Shown here piece after piece: positions 1 to 11,101 of a stretch of DNA of 64,000 bases. Source of the DNA: Pseudeuparius sepicola (Eukaryota > Arthropoda > Insecta > Coleoptera > Anthribidae); NCBI GenBank assembly GCA_963920635.1, contig OY987299.1:21716901-21780900 (forward strand). Direction: 5' to 3'. Made by a program: the position numbers and the translations under genes. The notes below the pieces were generated by a model that ran no database searches, was not told the origin of the DNA, and saw nothing but the letters and a program-made list of their open reading frames with translations. The first letter of the stretch is position 1. Each line of letters opens with the position of its first letter.

Positions 1-972
1 CAGAGCTAGAACAAAGGTTAAATGAGAAAAGAATTGCAGATTTGAATGCTAAATCTAATGCACCTTTTGGATTTTTAAAAAAGTTCATGGCTCACTAGAT
101 ACTTTGACAAGAGTGATTATAGTGAAAATTGCAGATAATTTTGGGCTTAATAAGATAATCTAATCCAATTTTTTATGTTGCTTGTAATTTTTGAGATGAC
201 ATAAACTTGTGTTTTTTTAAATGTAAATCATAGTTGGCTGTGGCCTTATCAAATCGGCCATTTTTTGAGGTTTCCAAAGTCAGCCATGGAATATTTTCAT
301 AATTACGTTCTATCGTATAATAAGACATACTTCAAACTTTCAAATATTTTATTTTTAGCTGGTAACAAAATGTAACAAAATAAAACAAAAATTATCATGA
401 TGGAGCTCCACCACATAATTATTTGCCCGTAAGAACCTATTTCCTGGCAGCTCCGATCCCCCGATTGTCTGTTTTGGATTTTTTTTTGTGGGGAACAGTA
501 CAAAATAAAGTACGAGACAATTGTTGAATTAAGAGCAGCTGTTCCATGGCTGACTATGTGCAAATTTAAAAAAATCAGAAAATTAGCCATAGCTCTTTTA
601 TTTTTTATAATAACTATATATGAGTATTATATCTTTGGCAAGCTCAAAAATGGCCGATTTTATAAGGCCACAGCCAACTATGATTTACATAAAAAAAAAC
701 AAGTTTATGTCATATCTAAAAAATCACAAAAATCATAAAAAAATTGGATCAGATTATCTTATTAAGCCCAAAATTATCTACAATTTTTGTCTCTACAGTT
801 TTTTTGTATAATCAGAAATAACGGAGCTACAGAGATCTGATGAAATAGCAAAAAATCACTCTTTTCAAAATATGTAGTGAGCCATGAACTTTTTTAAACA
901 TCCAAAAGGGGTATTAGATTGAGCATTCAAAACTGCAATTCTTTCGCCATTTAACCTTTGTTCTAGCTCTGC
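1..972. repeat. Long hairpin (inverted repeat) at left window edge
   Basis: The first ~295 bases reappear as an imperfect reverse complement at about 541-972. For example, the opening CAGAGCTAGAACAAAGG returns as CCTTTGTTCTAGCTCTG near 954-970. The ~250-bp middle is unpaired. No coding capacity is recognisable. It is most likely a foldback/MITE-type element whose left end may lie outside the window. The sequence just beyond the right arm ends in CACCCTGTAT, an end motif that recurs elsewhere in this window. Confidence 0.75.
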
Positions 973-2000
973 TAGTTTCCGAGATCCCCATAGTGGGCAT
1001 CGAAAAAATTCACCCTGTATACTGATACTGCATAAGTAAAAATATAGATGTACATTGGCGTCTTCGCAGTATTACATATCAATCACAGTAAGCAGTCACG
1101 TCCAGCCGTCCAGGTTCGCAGTGATGCCAGGGATTCTTTAAAGTAAGGGGACCCAGCATTATACTTTCCAAAGTGAAGCCTATTCTTTCCACATTCTAAT
1201 GGTATCAGTGATGCCAAGTATGCCATTTTATTGAAGAATCTATTAATAAAACAGGTACTTTGATTGTTAGTAAAAATTAATAATGGTTTCCATGATTTCT
1301 GAAAATTAGAGTTGACAATGTTGTGTCTACAAATACAGAATTGGCAACTGTCAAATGAAACAAATTTATTGTATAGTTGAAATTCTTTAATTGTCACATC
1401 TGAGTATCTGGAAGTTAGAAAACTTAGAAATTGTGAATTATGATGGGAAATTTTTTGCCTCCTTTAGAATCTATGGCACTATCTTATCCCATAAAACCTG
1501 ATGGCAGTTGGACACACTGACATATAACATAACTTGTACCAGCCCACTTATGTGGTCTCCTTGGAGTCTACAGAAAACAAACTTCCCCTCAATGCTTCAC
1601 TTTTCCTATGTGATTAAAGAGTCCCTGAGTGATGCTAATTCTATGAGTGTGACGTGTGGCGGACTGACAGGGTCGGGTGCGGGGTGAGTGCGTGACGGCA
1701 GTGTTGCTAGTGTTCCCTGTTGCCGCTGTTTAGTTTGTTTTATTTTGTCATTATTAGTGTTTTAGTCAGTGTCTATTACTATACGCAATAACACGAACAC
1801 GCAACAAGATTAAATCAGCTTAGTAAAGTTTTTAATGTAAACCTATAATGTCAAAAAAATTATAAAAATAAACGCTAAAATTTGTCAGGGGGGGGGCTAT
1901 TTTTATACCAAAGGGGGCTTAGCCCCCCCCAGCCCCCCCTTAGCTACGTCAATGCTACTAACTATATATCAATTGGAATAAATAACACCTAGCCGATGGA
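973..2000. other. Non-coding stretch with a G-run transposon end
   Basis: I find no credible gene here. Around 1886-1960 there is a G-run/C-run palindromic stretch (GGGGGCTTAGCCCCC core) followed by TTAGCTACGTCAATG. This resembles the poly-G, GACGTAGC-type ends also seen near 2558-2592 and 48911-48962, and probably marks the edge of an old DNA transposon. Confidence 0.4.
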
Positions 2001-2007
2001 ACCCGTA

Positions 2008-2080
2008 TCTCCGGTAGCTTAGTTGGTTAAAGTGCCTGCGGCCATAGTAAGAGTCCCGGGTTCGAGTCCCGGCTGGAGTG
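2008..2080 (+). tRNA. tRNA-like sequence, probably a pseudogene or SINE head
   Basis: The stretch has a good A box (TAGCTTAGTTGG, 2015-2026) and a perfect B box (GGTTCGAGTCC, 2059-2069) at tRNA spacing. Six of seven acceptor pairs form (one T-T mismatch at the first pair), as do a 4-bp D stem and a perfect 5-bp T stem. The anticodon arm pairs poorly and the base before the putative anticodon is G instead of the invariant T. I therefore read it as a tRNA pseudogene or the head of a tRNA-derived SINE rather than a working tRNA. The isotype is not assignable. Confidence 0.45.
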
Positions 2081-2554
2081 CATATTTTTCAATTGATATC
2101 CTTTACCTGACATGCCACTAAAAACCATCCTTGTAAAATATCTATATCTCCTTTCAGTCTTACTCAAAGTCAGTTTCACTCCACCTTATTTTAGCACAAG
2201 ACCGCATTTAAATGCGATGCCAGAGAACGCTAGAGAAAAATAAACTTCAAAATTATCTGTTAATCAGAATACAGGTACAAAAGTTTAAAATTAAATTTAA
2301 TAATACCAAAATATGTTTTGCAAAAATAAACGTTATAGTTACTGACTATATAGTTCTGACTCGAACCTAGACAAGAAGAAGAAGTGACAATTATTATCTG
2401 AAACCAACTTCACGCTAATTTGAATTTGACATTCACAGAACAGCTGATTTGAGTGTCCTAAAAACTTGTTAGCTGTTGGTAAGTGGAGAAAGTTAAAGTC
2501 TATCCAAGTTACAGCGGCAGTAGATATAAACAAAGTCACATGACAGTATTGCAC

Positions 2555-3042
2555 GGGCGTAGCCAGGATTTAGTTTTGGGGGGGGGGGTTAGTTTGAGAA
2601 GTAAATAAAACAACAAAAATATACTTACATGAAATTTAATATCTATATATTCATCCGAAAAACTACGACATATTTATAAAGTTCTTAACTTTAAATGAAA
2701 TGGATAAATTAATTTCGTTCCTCTGCGCTAAATCTAAAACCATTAAAGAAGAAATCTTCGGCTTTTTCTTTTAAATATATCCACTACTTCATCTGCATGA
2801 ATTTCTGTTCCATAGTGAATGTTCATTAGAGCCAAACCATTAAGTCTGTTTTCACTTGTAGTGTTTCGTAAATAGTTTTTTAGTCTCCTTAGGCTCGAGA
2901 AAGACCTTTCTGGGGTAGCAGTGGATACAGGAATGGTAGCCAAGATTTGTAGTAATGTGTAAATATTAGGATAAAGGTTTTTATCGCACATATCTAGGCA
3001 TTCCAAACTAGATTTCGGGGTAGGCAGTCTTCTTATCAGCAT
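2555..3042 (-). pseudogene. hAT transposase C-terminal fragment plus element end
   Basis: The minus-strand frame 3042-2743 encodes about 100 residues with the hAT dimerisation signature: a PVSTATPERSFSSLRRLK-type block (residues ~37-54), then KNYLRN..SENRLNGLALMNIH. This is the C-terminal hATC region typical of insect ZMYM1-like hAT transposases. The catalytic core and N-terminal zinc finger are missing, so it is a relic. About 150 bp beyond the stop (2558-2592) lie GGCGTAGCCAGGATTT and a G run, the usual look of the end of such elements. The sequence upstream of 3042 belongs to a different transposase fragment in the opposite orientation, showing nested insertion or rearrangement. Confidence 0.7.
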
Positions 3043-3120
3043 GCAAGGTAGCTGAAGCTTTGATAGCTAAATCCAAATTTGTTTCTTTATTAGAAAAATC
3101 TCAAGGGACTAGTATATTCA

Positions 3121-3285
3121 ACTCCTGTAAATACCAGGGAAGAGTTATTGGAAAGAATATTTCACTATTCTGATCAAATTCGAAATGATCCTGAAATGCT
3201 GTTTAGGGTGCAGCAAGAAAAAATTCGCAGGATAAGAAAATGTATTCGGGTAGAAGGAGCTCACTTTGAACATTTGCCCGACTAA
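3121..3285 (+). pseudogene. C-terminal tail of a DUF4817-type (IS630/mariner-like) transposase
   Basis: A 54-codon open stretch ending in TAA encodes a tail that ends IRVEGAHFEHLPD. The pattern (E..RI....D.IR..P..F.RV....RR....I...G.HFEHL) matches the C-terminal tail of the insect transposase family found more completely at 57954-59226 here, whose tail ends CIEVNGGLFEQLL. There is no start codon and no catalytic domain, so this is a fragment. Confidence 0.6.
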
Positions 3286-3299
3286 ACGAAACATTTTCT

Positions 3300-4740
3300 T
3301 TATAACCAAACTTTATTAAACTATTTTTAAACAGTTTCATTGTTTTTTTTCATTTTCTCGATATTAATGCCTACTGAAAATTGCAGTGTGCTAATAAAAA
3401 TTATTGACAAATCTTGTCACACGTAATTGTTGTTATCCGTCAGGTGAAAACACTAAATTCTGGTAGTTTCCATTATTGCATCTTAAGTTACGGATTTCAA
3501 AAAAGCGATTTTTCCATGAAAACGGTTGACTTTTTCGAAACGAATAAAGAGTACCTTTTTTGAAGAGAAATGTTCAAGGCTTTAAAAAAAATTGTTTTCG
3601 GCTTTTTAAATTTATACCAGTCAAAATTTTGAGCCCATGGGTATTGCGTGAAGTCCGTTCCTGACTTCCACGGCATTGTCCAAGCATGATTCAAATATGA
3701 GGTAATTGGTTTTTACCGTCTATGCAAAATTCCAAAATTTCATCAAAATATACAAGGGCGTTCAAAAGTTAAATCAAAAAATGTAAAGCAGTGAGTACCC
3801 CTTTGGGACCCTGTAGTTCTGTTACGGAGTACTTTAGGGGAAAAAAATATATGAAACACCAGGTATATTTTGACGTCACCAACACGCTGGCGAGAGATTT
3901 CCCCGAACTTACCGGACACCCTGTATAGTGAATCATACTGCTCTAAAAAATTGATGCCTGAGCATCCGTTCCGTCAGTATTCTGTCATAATTCGTAAGGG
4001 TAAAAAAAGACAAAAACGGGGTGGGAAATAAAAAAAATATATACGAAATGTTTTCTTTGAGTAGAAATCTACAAGAGAAAGTTATTTGAACGTTTTGGCG
4101 TTTGGGACAAAAATTTTCTTGCTTATCTGTGGCAGTCAACGTGTTAAAAAAGTAGTATCTGAACAGGGACTATTGCACTTCGAAAAAATAATAGAACGTT
4201 AAAAGCAGGTTACACTTATAACATGAACTTGGATATTTATCATTGGCAGCTTGTTCAGAAACGTAGAAAAATGATTTGTTAAAATAAAAAAATTGGTACT
4301 ACAACCGTTTGAGTGGTCCTGTTGATCATTCAACTGTTTTCAGGTAATTCCATTTTAGATAAACTTGACTCCCTTTATTGTGCTCAGGTTTGGCACCTTG
4401 TAGAATAAATCTTACTGTATGTTTTGCCTCCAAATTTTGCACATAAGACTTCTGAGGGGTGATAATTAACGCTATGATGTTTAGATATTAAATAAAAAAT
4501 CGCTATAGAAGGTTACACTCAAACTCGTGGGTATAAAAAGTCGTAGCTGGCCGTGGATTTGCATCTTGAAAGCGACAATGAGACCAAAAGACGCGGTTCT
4601 CGAAGACCTTTGAAAGAAGGTCAATCGATTATTTTGAAAAAAAATAAATAAAGATTGGATAAAGCTTCAAATATGGAATTTGGTCCGAATGGAATGCAAT
4701 TAGGTCATAGAAGATAGAAGAATCTACTACGTCGTAGATT
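3300..4740. other. Non-coding, AT-rich repeat-derived sequence
   Basis: No gene is supported. An ACACCCTGTATAG end motif sits at about 3917-3929, the typical terminus of TA-flanked MITEs in this window. The rest is low-complexity AT-rich DNA. Confidence 0.4.
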
Positions 4741-4825
4741 CTTCTATGGTTATGTCCAAATCCAGTATTTTTGGTGAAGCCATTGAGTAAAGGAATAATA
4801 GAGGCGTAATAGTAGATTCTGTAAT

Positions 4826-4920
4826 GAGGTTAGAATGAAAAAAATCGATACGAGTGGAAGATTCCGAACGCAAGCGTTAGCGAGCGTGAGGAACCACGAG
4901 TATCGAATTTTTTCATTCTA
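4826..4920. repeat. Short hairpin repeat
   Basis: GGTTAGAATGAAAAAA near 4829 and TTTTTTCATTCTAACC near 4906-4921 are inverted copies. Between them GATACGAGTGG and CCACGAGTATCG pair as well. This is a compact hairpin inside the larger nested element. Confidence 0.6.
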
Positions 4921-6359
4921 ACCGAGTAACAGACTGTATATATTTTCTCCACGACCATTCGTGAATGTAATTTCAGGTGTAGTATTATCAAATTCCATAT
5001 CAAAATCACTCGATTTTTCACTCATTTTATGTAACTTAAAACACGTTCGAAAATACATATTATGACGCGCACCCCCACGCCGCTATTGTTGAGAGCGAGG
5101 TTGACAGTCTTGAAATCCATGGCACTCTATGCTGTGTTTAGTTCGATTAGCGTATATTCATTAATTGTCTTGTTATGGAATGAAAATATATAAAATAATG
5201 CAAGATTTATTATTATTAGTACGAAATATTAGTATCCCTATTATTATATTGTTTATTTATGTGCAATATATTACAAAAATTATATTAAGATATTGGAAAT
5301 ACATGCAAAACACTCGAGAAGCAAGTATTTAAGAATAAATCATCTCGCTCTAGAGTGAGAATTTTTAAGTTCTATTATTAAAAATGATTTTAGAATACTT
5401 ACATTCACGAATGGTCGTGGAGAAATTATTTTCTCTGCAAATGGGCGGCCATGGGTCTGCGAACGGTCCTGAGGCAGTTGGTTAGAATTTCAGAAAAATT
5501 CAAAAAATGCTAAACCATTAATGGTTTCTGATAGAGTTAACTAGATGGTGTTAATATACATCTTACCGGCTATTGCTGGTTAAAGATTAACTTAAGCCAT
5601 GAATCGTTCCTGGGTATTTTGTACTGGGTTACGACCTGCTAATGACGGCATAACAAGCGAGAAACAGTTAACTGTCTACCTAGAACGATTCAGAATGTAA
5701 CTGTGCAATCCATGAGATATTGGATGCTGATTCACTATATCAGTTATCGAAAATAATTTGCCCCAGAATTCATCAAACTCTACGTTACAACATTTGGATC
5801 GAAGAACTTCACCTTTAGTGGTACTTAAAAAAACTGTTTAGTTGCTAGAGATAATTTTCTCACTAAGAAGCATACCAGCTAAAACAATGTAAGCGAACAT
5901 TACCTTACTGCAAAAGGGCGGAAAATAGATGTGCCAATCAACTGAAATTCACGAGATATAAGTTTTAAAAAATTGTACTGGTTACTAACTTGTTTGCTAT
6001 TATTGTTTGTTATGCGTTTTTCTTATCCCCGGCATTTATCATTTTCTAAAAACGATGTGTTCCCTTAGCTTACCTACACCTGTGTTTATCGAATTGATAC
6101 TGTCGACACTGTCGTAATTGTTTACTCTAAAATCAAATTTTGGGCAGGTATGTAGGTTCGCTACCGACCTGGTTCGATTTCGGTTCTCTCCAGTTGCAAC
6201 TGAAAATAATCTCTGATGTTTGTTTGTGTTTTATTAAAGAACTCTTCCTTTTAGACATGAGACCAACGCTATTTCATTTATAATGAGAAATTGTTTGATT
6301 CAAAAATCGTGTCGAAACACCGCATCAATTGATCTCGATCCCGATAATTACATCCATTG

Positions 6360-6660
6360 CACACGCAAACGCGCACCACGGGGGATGCCATTATTATCTG
6401 TCGCGGGGCCCGGGCGTCCTCGCGCGCTTTGTTGATTTAATTCGGCCGAGATAGCCCTGGCGATCCGTCCTAATAGAGCCGTAACACCACATAAATCCGA
6501 CGGCGCCGAGCAAAAAGATATAATGGGGCGTTACCCGGTCAACTGGATCGCTAAATCGGGACGTTTACGCCCCATAAAGGCCGATGATCTCGCGCGTAAT
6601 GACAAATAATCAGCCAGCCGAACTCGCCGGCGGCGGCGGCAACTCCAAGCGTCCCGATTT
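6360..6660. other. CpG-rich island
   Basis: GC content rises sharply against the AT-rich surroundings, with many CpG dinucleotides (e.g. CGCGGGGCCCGGGCG, CTCGCCGGCGGCGGCGGC). Open frames of about 80 codons occur on both strands but look like by-products of base composition. Short A/T-rich cores (CATAAA, GTTGATTTAAT) are scattered within it. It may be an unmethylated regulatory element; nothing proves this. Confidence 0.4.
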
Positions 6661-6788
6661 GTTTCAGATAGCGCGAGGTGATACGTTATCGATCCATTGT
6701 AAATGTTGTAACGTAGAGTTTGACGCCTTATGGGGCACATTATTTTCGGTAACTGACATAGTGAATCAGCATCCAATATCTCATGGAT

Positions 6789-7533
6789 TGCATAGTTACA
6801 TTCTGAATCGTTCTAGGTAGACAGTTAACTGTTTCTCGCTTGTTATGCCGTCACTAGCAGGTCATAACCCAGTACAAAATACCCAGGAACGATTCATGGG
6901 TTAAGTTCATCTTTAACCAGCAATAGCCGGTAAGATGTATATTAACACCATCTAGTTAACTCTACCAGAGACCATTAATGGTTTAGCATTTTTTGAATTT
7001 TTCTGAAGTTCTAACCAACTGCCTCAGGACCGTTCGCATAGTTACATTCTGAATCGTTCTAGGTAGACAGTTAACTGTTTCTCGCTTGTTATGCCGTCAT
7101 TAGCAGGTCATAACCCAGTACAAAATACCCAGGAACGATTCATGGATTAAGTTAATCTTTAACCAGCAATAGCCGGTAAGATGTATATTAACACCATCTA
7201 GTTAACTCTACCAGAAACCATTAATGGTTTAGCATTTTTTGAATTTTTCTGAAGTTCTAACCAACTGCCTCAGGACCGTTCGCATAGTTACATTCTGAAT
7301 CGTTCTAGGTAGACAGTTAACTGTTTCTCGCTTGTTATGCCATCATTAGCAGGTCATAAACCAGTACAAAATACCCAGGAAACGATTCATGGGTTAAGTT
7401 AATCTTGAACCAGCAATAGCCGGTAAGATGTATATTAACACCATCTAGTTAACTCTACCAGAAACCATTAATGGTTTAGCATTTTTTGAATTTTTCTGAA
7501 GTTCTAACTAACTGCCTCAGGGCTGTTCGCAGA
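6789..7533. repeat. Three tandem ~245-bp repeat units
   Basis: Each unit begins near CATAGTTACATTCTGAATCG (about 6790, 7037, 7282) and runs through GGTAGACAGTTAACTG, CCAGCAATAGCCGG and GGTTTAGCATTTTTTG to CCTCAGGACCGTTCGC. The copies are near-identical, with a few substitutions and one small insertion in the third. A single copy in opposite orientation lies at about 5465-5710 and makes the left arm of the element. Confidence 0.85.
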
Positions 7534-7639
7534 CCCATGGCCGCCCAGTTGCAGAGAAAATAATTTACGCCTCTATTATTCCTTTACTCAATGGCTTCAC
7601 CACAAATACTGGATTTGGACAATTATTTTAAATTTATTT

Positions 7640-7974
7640 TCCACATGTTAATTGATAATTGCTCAAAAATTGATATATCTGAATAAAACTTCACATCAGG
7701 AAAGTTGTTCCAACAACTGTTTTTCTGTAGCACATAGGGACCGACTACTTTTATTTGTGGATTATACCATTCCAAATTAAAATCTTTAATATGGACCCCA
7801 CACCTGATACCATTTGTAACGAATTCCGCACAAGCATTCAGTTGCTTCTGGGATACTCCTAGTTTGGAGTGTTGTGAGGGTGAGAATTATTATTATTATT
7901 GAAATTGCAAACGTCGGATCATAATTTAGGACAAAAAGATACTTATTCTCGTTTATCCATAATATGGCTAGGTT
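7640..7974. other. Non-coding spacer
   Basis: No gene is supported. About 65 bp at 7825-7892 recur in inverse orientation at about 13100-13168 (ACTCCAAACTA..AGAAGCAACTGAA..GCTTGTGCGG), so it belongs to a dispersed repeat. Confidence 0.4.
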
Positions 7975-8010
7975 CAGGGACGCCGACTCCAGGGGGGCAC
8001 CGTGGCGCCT

Positions 8011-8038
8011 GCCCCCCATGAAAATTTTCATGGGGGGC
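8011..8038. repeat. Perfect 28-bp palindrome
   Basis: GCCCCCCATGAAAA is followed directly by its exact reverse complement. It can form a cruciform or a tight hairpin. It lies just inside the candidate hAT-like left end. Confidence 0.85.
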
Positions 8039-8462
8039 TACGCCCCCCATGGGCATAGCTCCGGCGGCAAAAAACTTGGTTTAGACATTTTATTAAATAA
8101 ATTTAATTTAATAATTGAATAAATCAGAACAAAGAAAAAATATATTTTCCCTCCAGACTGTTTCAATGGGATATGGCGTGATATAGCTATGTATATAGGT
8201 ACCTGCCATTAGTGGTGACTTTGTTTTATGTTTTTTAGTTTATTTGTGAGTTTTTTACAATTTTTATTATAACAGAAAGTTGTTTTATTTTTGCAAAAAC
8301 TTTTTTTATTTTATTTCAGCCAACTTCAATCGCGTGCAGAAAAGTGGCACTTTCCGCACTTGTTAGGAAATAAACTATTGTTAGTTGTTTCACGTCCTTC
8401 AGTGTTCATGTTGAAAATTCACAGGGATAGGACATAAATAAATAAATGCAACCTTTTAAAAC

Positions 8463-8505
8463 AATTGCCGACGTTTCGTCAATATATTTTGACTTTTTCA
8501 AGGCT
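8463..8505 (-). ncRNA. Possible degenerate hammerhead ribozyme motif in Penelope 3' end (copy 1)
   Basis: On the minus strand the order is CTTGAAAAA, a short inverted repeat GTCAA..TTGAC, then GAAAC GTC GG. This layout (core, stem II, GAAA, cleavage-side stem) is that of the minimal hammerhead motifs described in Penelope-like elements. The CUGAUGA core box is not intact, so catalytic activity is doubtful. Confidence 0.25.
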
Positions 8506-8840
8506 AAAAAGAAAAACACAATGTCGTAAGAACTACAGAAAAAAGACGAAATACAATACAAACCGAACAAGAAAGTAAAAAACTCACCAAGTTAAATCAG
8601 TTGAATATTATAGCACTTATGAAAACATTGTTAAAGACCATATAGACAATTGAAAGACACATTGTTACCGTAAATGCACACGTTATAAATAAATAAAGCG
8701 AAAATGGAACCACACACTCGAGCAGGAAAGGTAGAATGAGGATAGTTTCTTTAAATTGAATGGGTAAAAAAAAATTAATACAATTGGTACGTTCATATAC
8801 ACAGTGTGTCCGCATGTGAGTGGCGATCTCACCTCAAATA

Positions 8841-9959
8841 TTAGTTCGTTATTCTCGCGGTTTTTTTGTATAAATCCAACAAATTACTATATACTAAGCT
8901 CAAATTTTGTGTATCCGTTCTACAGTTTACAGTCTCATTAAGTCTAATATGTATCATCTCGCTAACATTTCTCTTAAACCAGTTTGTTCCTCTATCTAAA
9001 ATATTGGCATTGTCATAGTCAAATAGATGGCCCTCCTCAAAATGAGCTGCCAGAGCTGTTTTTTCTTTTTTATTTTTGAATTTGTCATTACAGTCATATT
9101 TGTGCTGTTTTACTCTGGTCTTCAAATGTTGTTTAGTTTGACCCACGTAGGACTTTGAACACTCACTGCATGGTATTTTATAAACGATATTAGAACATTC
9201 ACCTTTAGGAGTTTTGTCCTTGAGTCGTGAGAATAATGAATTCGTGGTTTTTGTATTATAATATGCTAGTTGGGTTGATTTTGACATATTTCTAATCATG
9301 TGAGCAATTTTGTGAGAAAGACCCGGAATTAAAGGAATTTTGAAATATCTGTGACCAGTGGTAGCGCTGTTGGACGTAGTTGTTAATATTTGTGAGTTGT
9401 TGCTGTTACTAGGATTATATTCATTTATAATATTATTTACAAACGTCGTAGGGTAATTGTTTAGTTTTAAAATTTTTTTTATCTTCACAAGATTTTCTTT
9501 TTGGTATTCTGGGCTACTAAGCTTGGTTGATCTAAAAATTAAACTTTTAACTACTGCAATTTTTTGTGACTTGGGGTTATTAGATTTATAGTTTAGTAAC
9601 CGTCCCGAATTAGTAGTTTTTGTATACCATCTCGTTCTAAGAGACCCATCATTCCGACGTAACACCTGAACATCCAAGAACGCCAACACTCCATTTATCT
9701 CTGTTTCCATCGTAAATTTAATGCGAGGGTGGAACCGGTTGAATATATTCACCAGTTCATCAGATTTGTCTGCCGGTATGGCCAGAAAAGTGTCGTCAAC
9801 ATATATCTTAATAAAAGGTAGCGTGAAGGAAAGCTGTGCTATACATTCACTGATAAGATGACTCATTACAAGGTTAGCCAAAGAAGGGCTGGTCGGGTTA
9901 CCCATAGCAGTGCCATCTAGTTGCTCATAGAAGTTATTATTAAATTTAACTAGTAATTC
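8841..9959 (-). CDS. Penelope-like polyprotein, C-terminal part (RT + GIY-YIG endonuclease)
   Basis: The frame is open from the junction at 9959 to the stop at 8841, about 372 codons. The first part holds late RT motifs: DGTAMGNPTSPSLAN, then the catalytic IYVDDTF about 33 residues after the first Met (9905), and a FLDVQVLRRNDGSL block. A connector follows. The C-terminal third has the GIY-YIG-type endonuclease seen in Penelope elements, with IVYKIPCSECSKSYVGQT (about residues 236-254 from that Met) and a downstream KTRVKQH. RT copies the element RNA onto nicked DNA and the endonuclease makes the nick. The N-terminal fingers and palm are missing, so this 5'-truncated copy cannot act alone, although the surviving frame has no internal stop. 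Confidence 0.85.
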   Translation of the reverse strand, partial: ELLVKFNNNFYEQLDGTAMGNPTSPSLANLVMSHLISECIAQLSFTLPFIKIYVDDTFLAIPADKSDELVNIFNRFHPRIKFTMETEINGVLAFLDVQVLRRNDGSLRTRWYTKTTNSGRLLNYKSNNPKSQKIAVVKSLIFRSTKLSSPEYQKENLVKIKKILKLNNYPTTFVNNIINEYNPSNSNNSQILTTTSNSATTGHRYFKIPLIPGLSHKIAHMIRNMSKSTQLAYYNTKTTNSLFSRLKDKTPKGECSNIVYKIPCSECSKSYVGQTKQHLKTRVKQHKYDCNDKFKNKKEKTALAAHFEEGHLFDYDNANILDRGTNWFKRNVSEMIHIRLNETVNCRTDTQNLSLVYSNLLDLYKKTARITN

Positions 9960-10074
9960 GGGACGGTTACTAAACTATAAATCTAATAACCCCAAGTCAC
10001 AAAAAATTGCAGTAGTTAAAAATTTAATTTTTAGATCAACCAAGCTTAGTAGCCAGAATACCAAAAAAAATCTT

Positions 10075-10721
10075 GTGAAGATAAAAAAAATTTTAAAACT
10101 AAACAATTACCCTACGACGTTTGTAAATAATATTATAAATGAATATAATCCTAGTGACAGCAACAACTCACAAATATTAACAACTACGTCCAACAGCGCT
10201 ACCACTGGTCACAGATATTTCAAAATTCCTTTCATTCCGGGTCTTTCTCACAAAATTGCTCACATGATTAGAAATATGTCAAAATCAACCCAACTAGCAT
10301 ATTATAATACAAAAACCACGAATTCATTATTCTCACGACTCAAGGACAAAACTCCTAAAGGTGAATGTTCTAATATCGTTTATAAAATACCATGCAGTGA
10401 GTGTTCAAAGTAGTACGTGGGTCAAACTAACAACATTTGAAGACCAGAATAAAACAGCACAAATATGACTGTAATGACAAATTCAAAAATAAAAAAGAAA
10501 AAACAGCTCTGGCAGCTCATTTTGAGGAGGGCCATCTATTTGACTATGACAATGCCAATATTTTAGATAGAGGAACAAACTGGTTTAAGAGAAATGTTAG
10601 TGAGATGATACATATTAGACTTAATGAGACTGTAAACTGTAGAACGGATACACAAAATTTGAGCTTAGTATATAGTAATTTGTTGGATTTATACAAAAAA
10701 ACCGCGAGAATAACGAACTAA
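10075..10721 (+). pseudogene. Penelope GIY-YIG region, broken copy
   Basis: The reading continues from the connector through the GIY-YIG endonuclease but is interrupted. A TAG replaces the serine codon just after CSECSK (10411-10413), and the stretch right after YVGQT is altered so that the frame resumes only near 10437. The tail (KTRIKQH.. to ARITN, stop at 10721) is nearly identical to copy 1. A non-functional duplicate. Confidence 0.8.
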
Positions 10722-11058
10722 TATTTGAGGTGAGATCGCCACTCACATGCGGACACACTGTGTATATGAACGTACCAATTGTATTAATTTTTTTTTACCC
10801 ATTCAATTTAAAGAAACTATCCTCATTCTACCTTTCCTGCTCGAGTGTGTGGTTCCATTTTCGCTTTATTTATTTATAACGTGTGCATTTACGGTAACAA
10901 TGTGTCTTTCAATTGTCTATATGGTCTTTAACAATGTTTTCATAAGTGCTATAATATTCAACTGATTTAACTTGGTGAGTTTTTTACTTTCTTGTTCGGT
11001 TTGTATTGTATTTCGTCTTTTTTCTGTAGTTCTTACGACATTGTGTTTTTTCTTTTTA

Positions 11059-11101
11059 GCCTTGAAAAAGTCAAAATATATTGACGAAACGTCGGCAATT
11101 G
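11059..11101 (+). ncRNA. Possible degenerate hammerhead ribozyme motif (copy 2)
   Basis: Same motif order as in copy 1: CTTGAAAAA, GTCAA..TTGAC stem, GAAAC GTC GG. It lies at the equivalent place, about 60 bases from the element's 3' end. The core box is imperfect. Confidence 0.25.

Larger units (their letters stand above)
4745..7625. mobile_element. Nested inverted-repeat (non-autonomous) element
   Basis: The stretch 4745-4816 is repeated as reverse complement at 7564-7625, forming outer inverted repeats of about 60-70 bp. Inside, 4948-4975 pairs with 5398-5426 (a MITE of about 0.5 kb). A second inverted repeat, about 5427-5745, pairs with a multiplied right arm (6753-7563). The centre (about 5750-6750) holds unique DNA including a CpG-rich island. 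No transposase is recognised. The layout implies at least one MITE inserted in or beside a larger non-autonomous element. Confidence 0.6.
8440..9959 (-). mobile_element. Penelope-like retroelement, 5'-truncated copy 1
   Basis: The copy runs right to left. It starts abruptly in the reverse transcriptase core (about 9959) and continues through the GIY-YIG domain to a ~400-bp 3' non-coding region ending near 8440. The sequence is repeated as reverse complement in copy 2 (about 9945-11160), so the two copies are joined head to head, a layout common for Penelope-like elements. Confidence 0.8.

Noticed and set aside
6130..6200. GGTTCGATTTC B-box-like motif
   Set aside because: No A box or cloverleaf could be formed around it.
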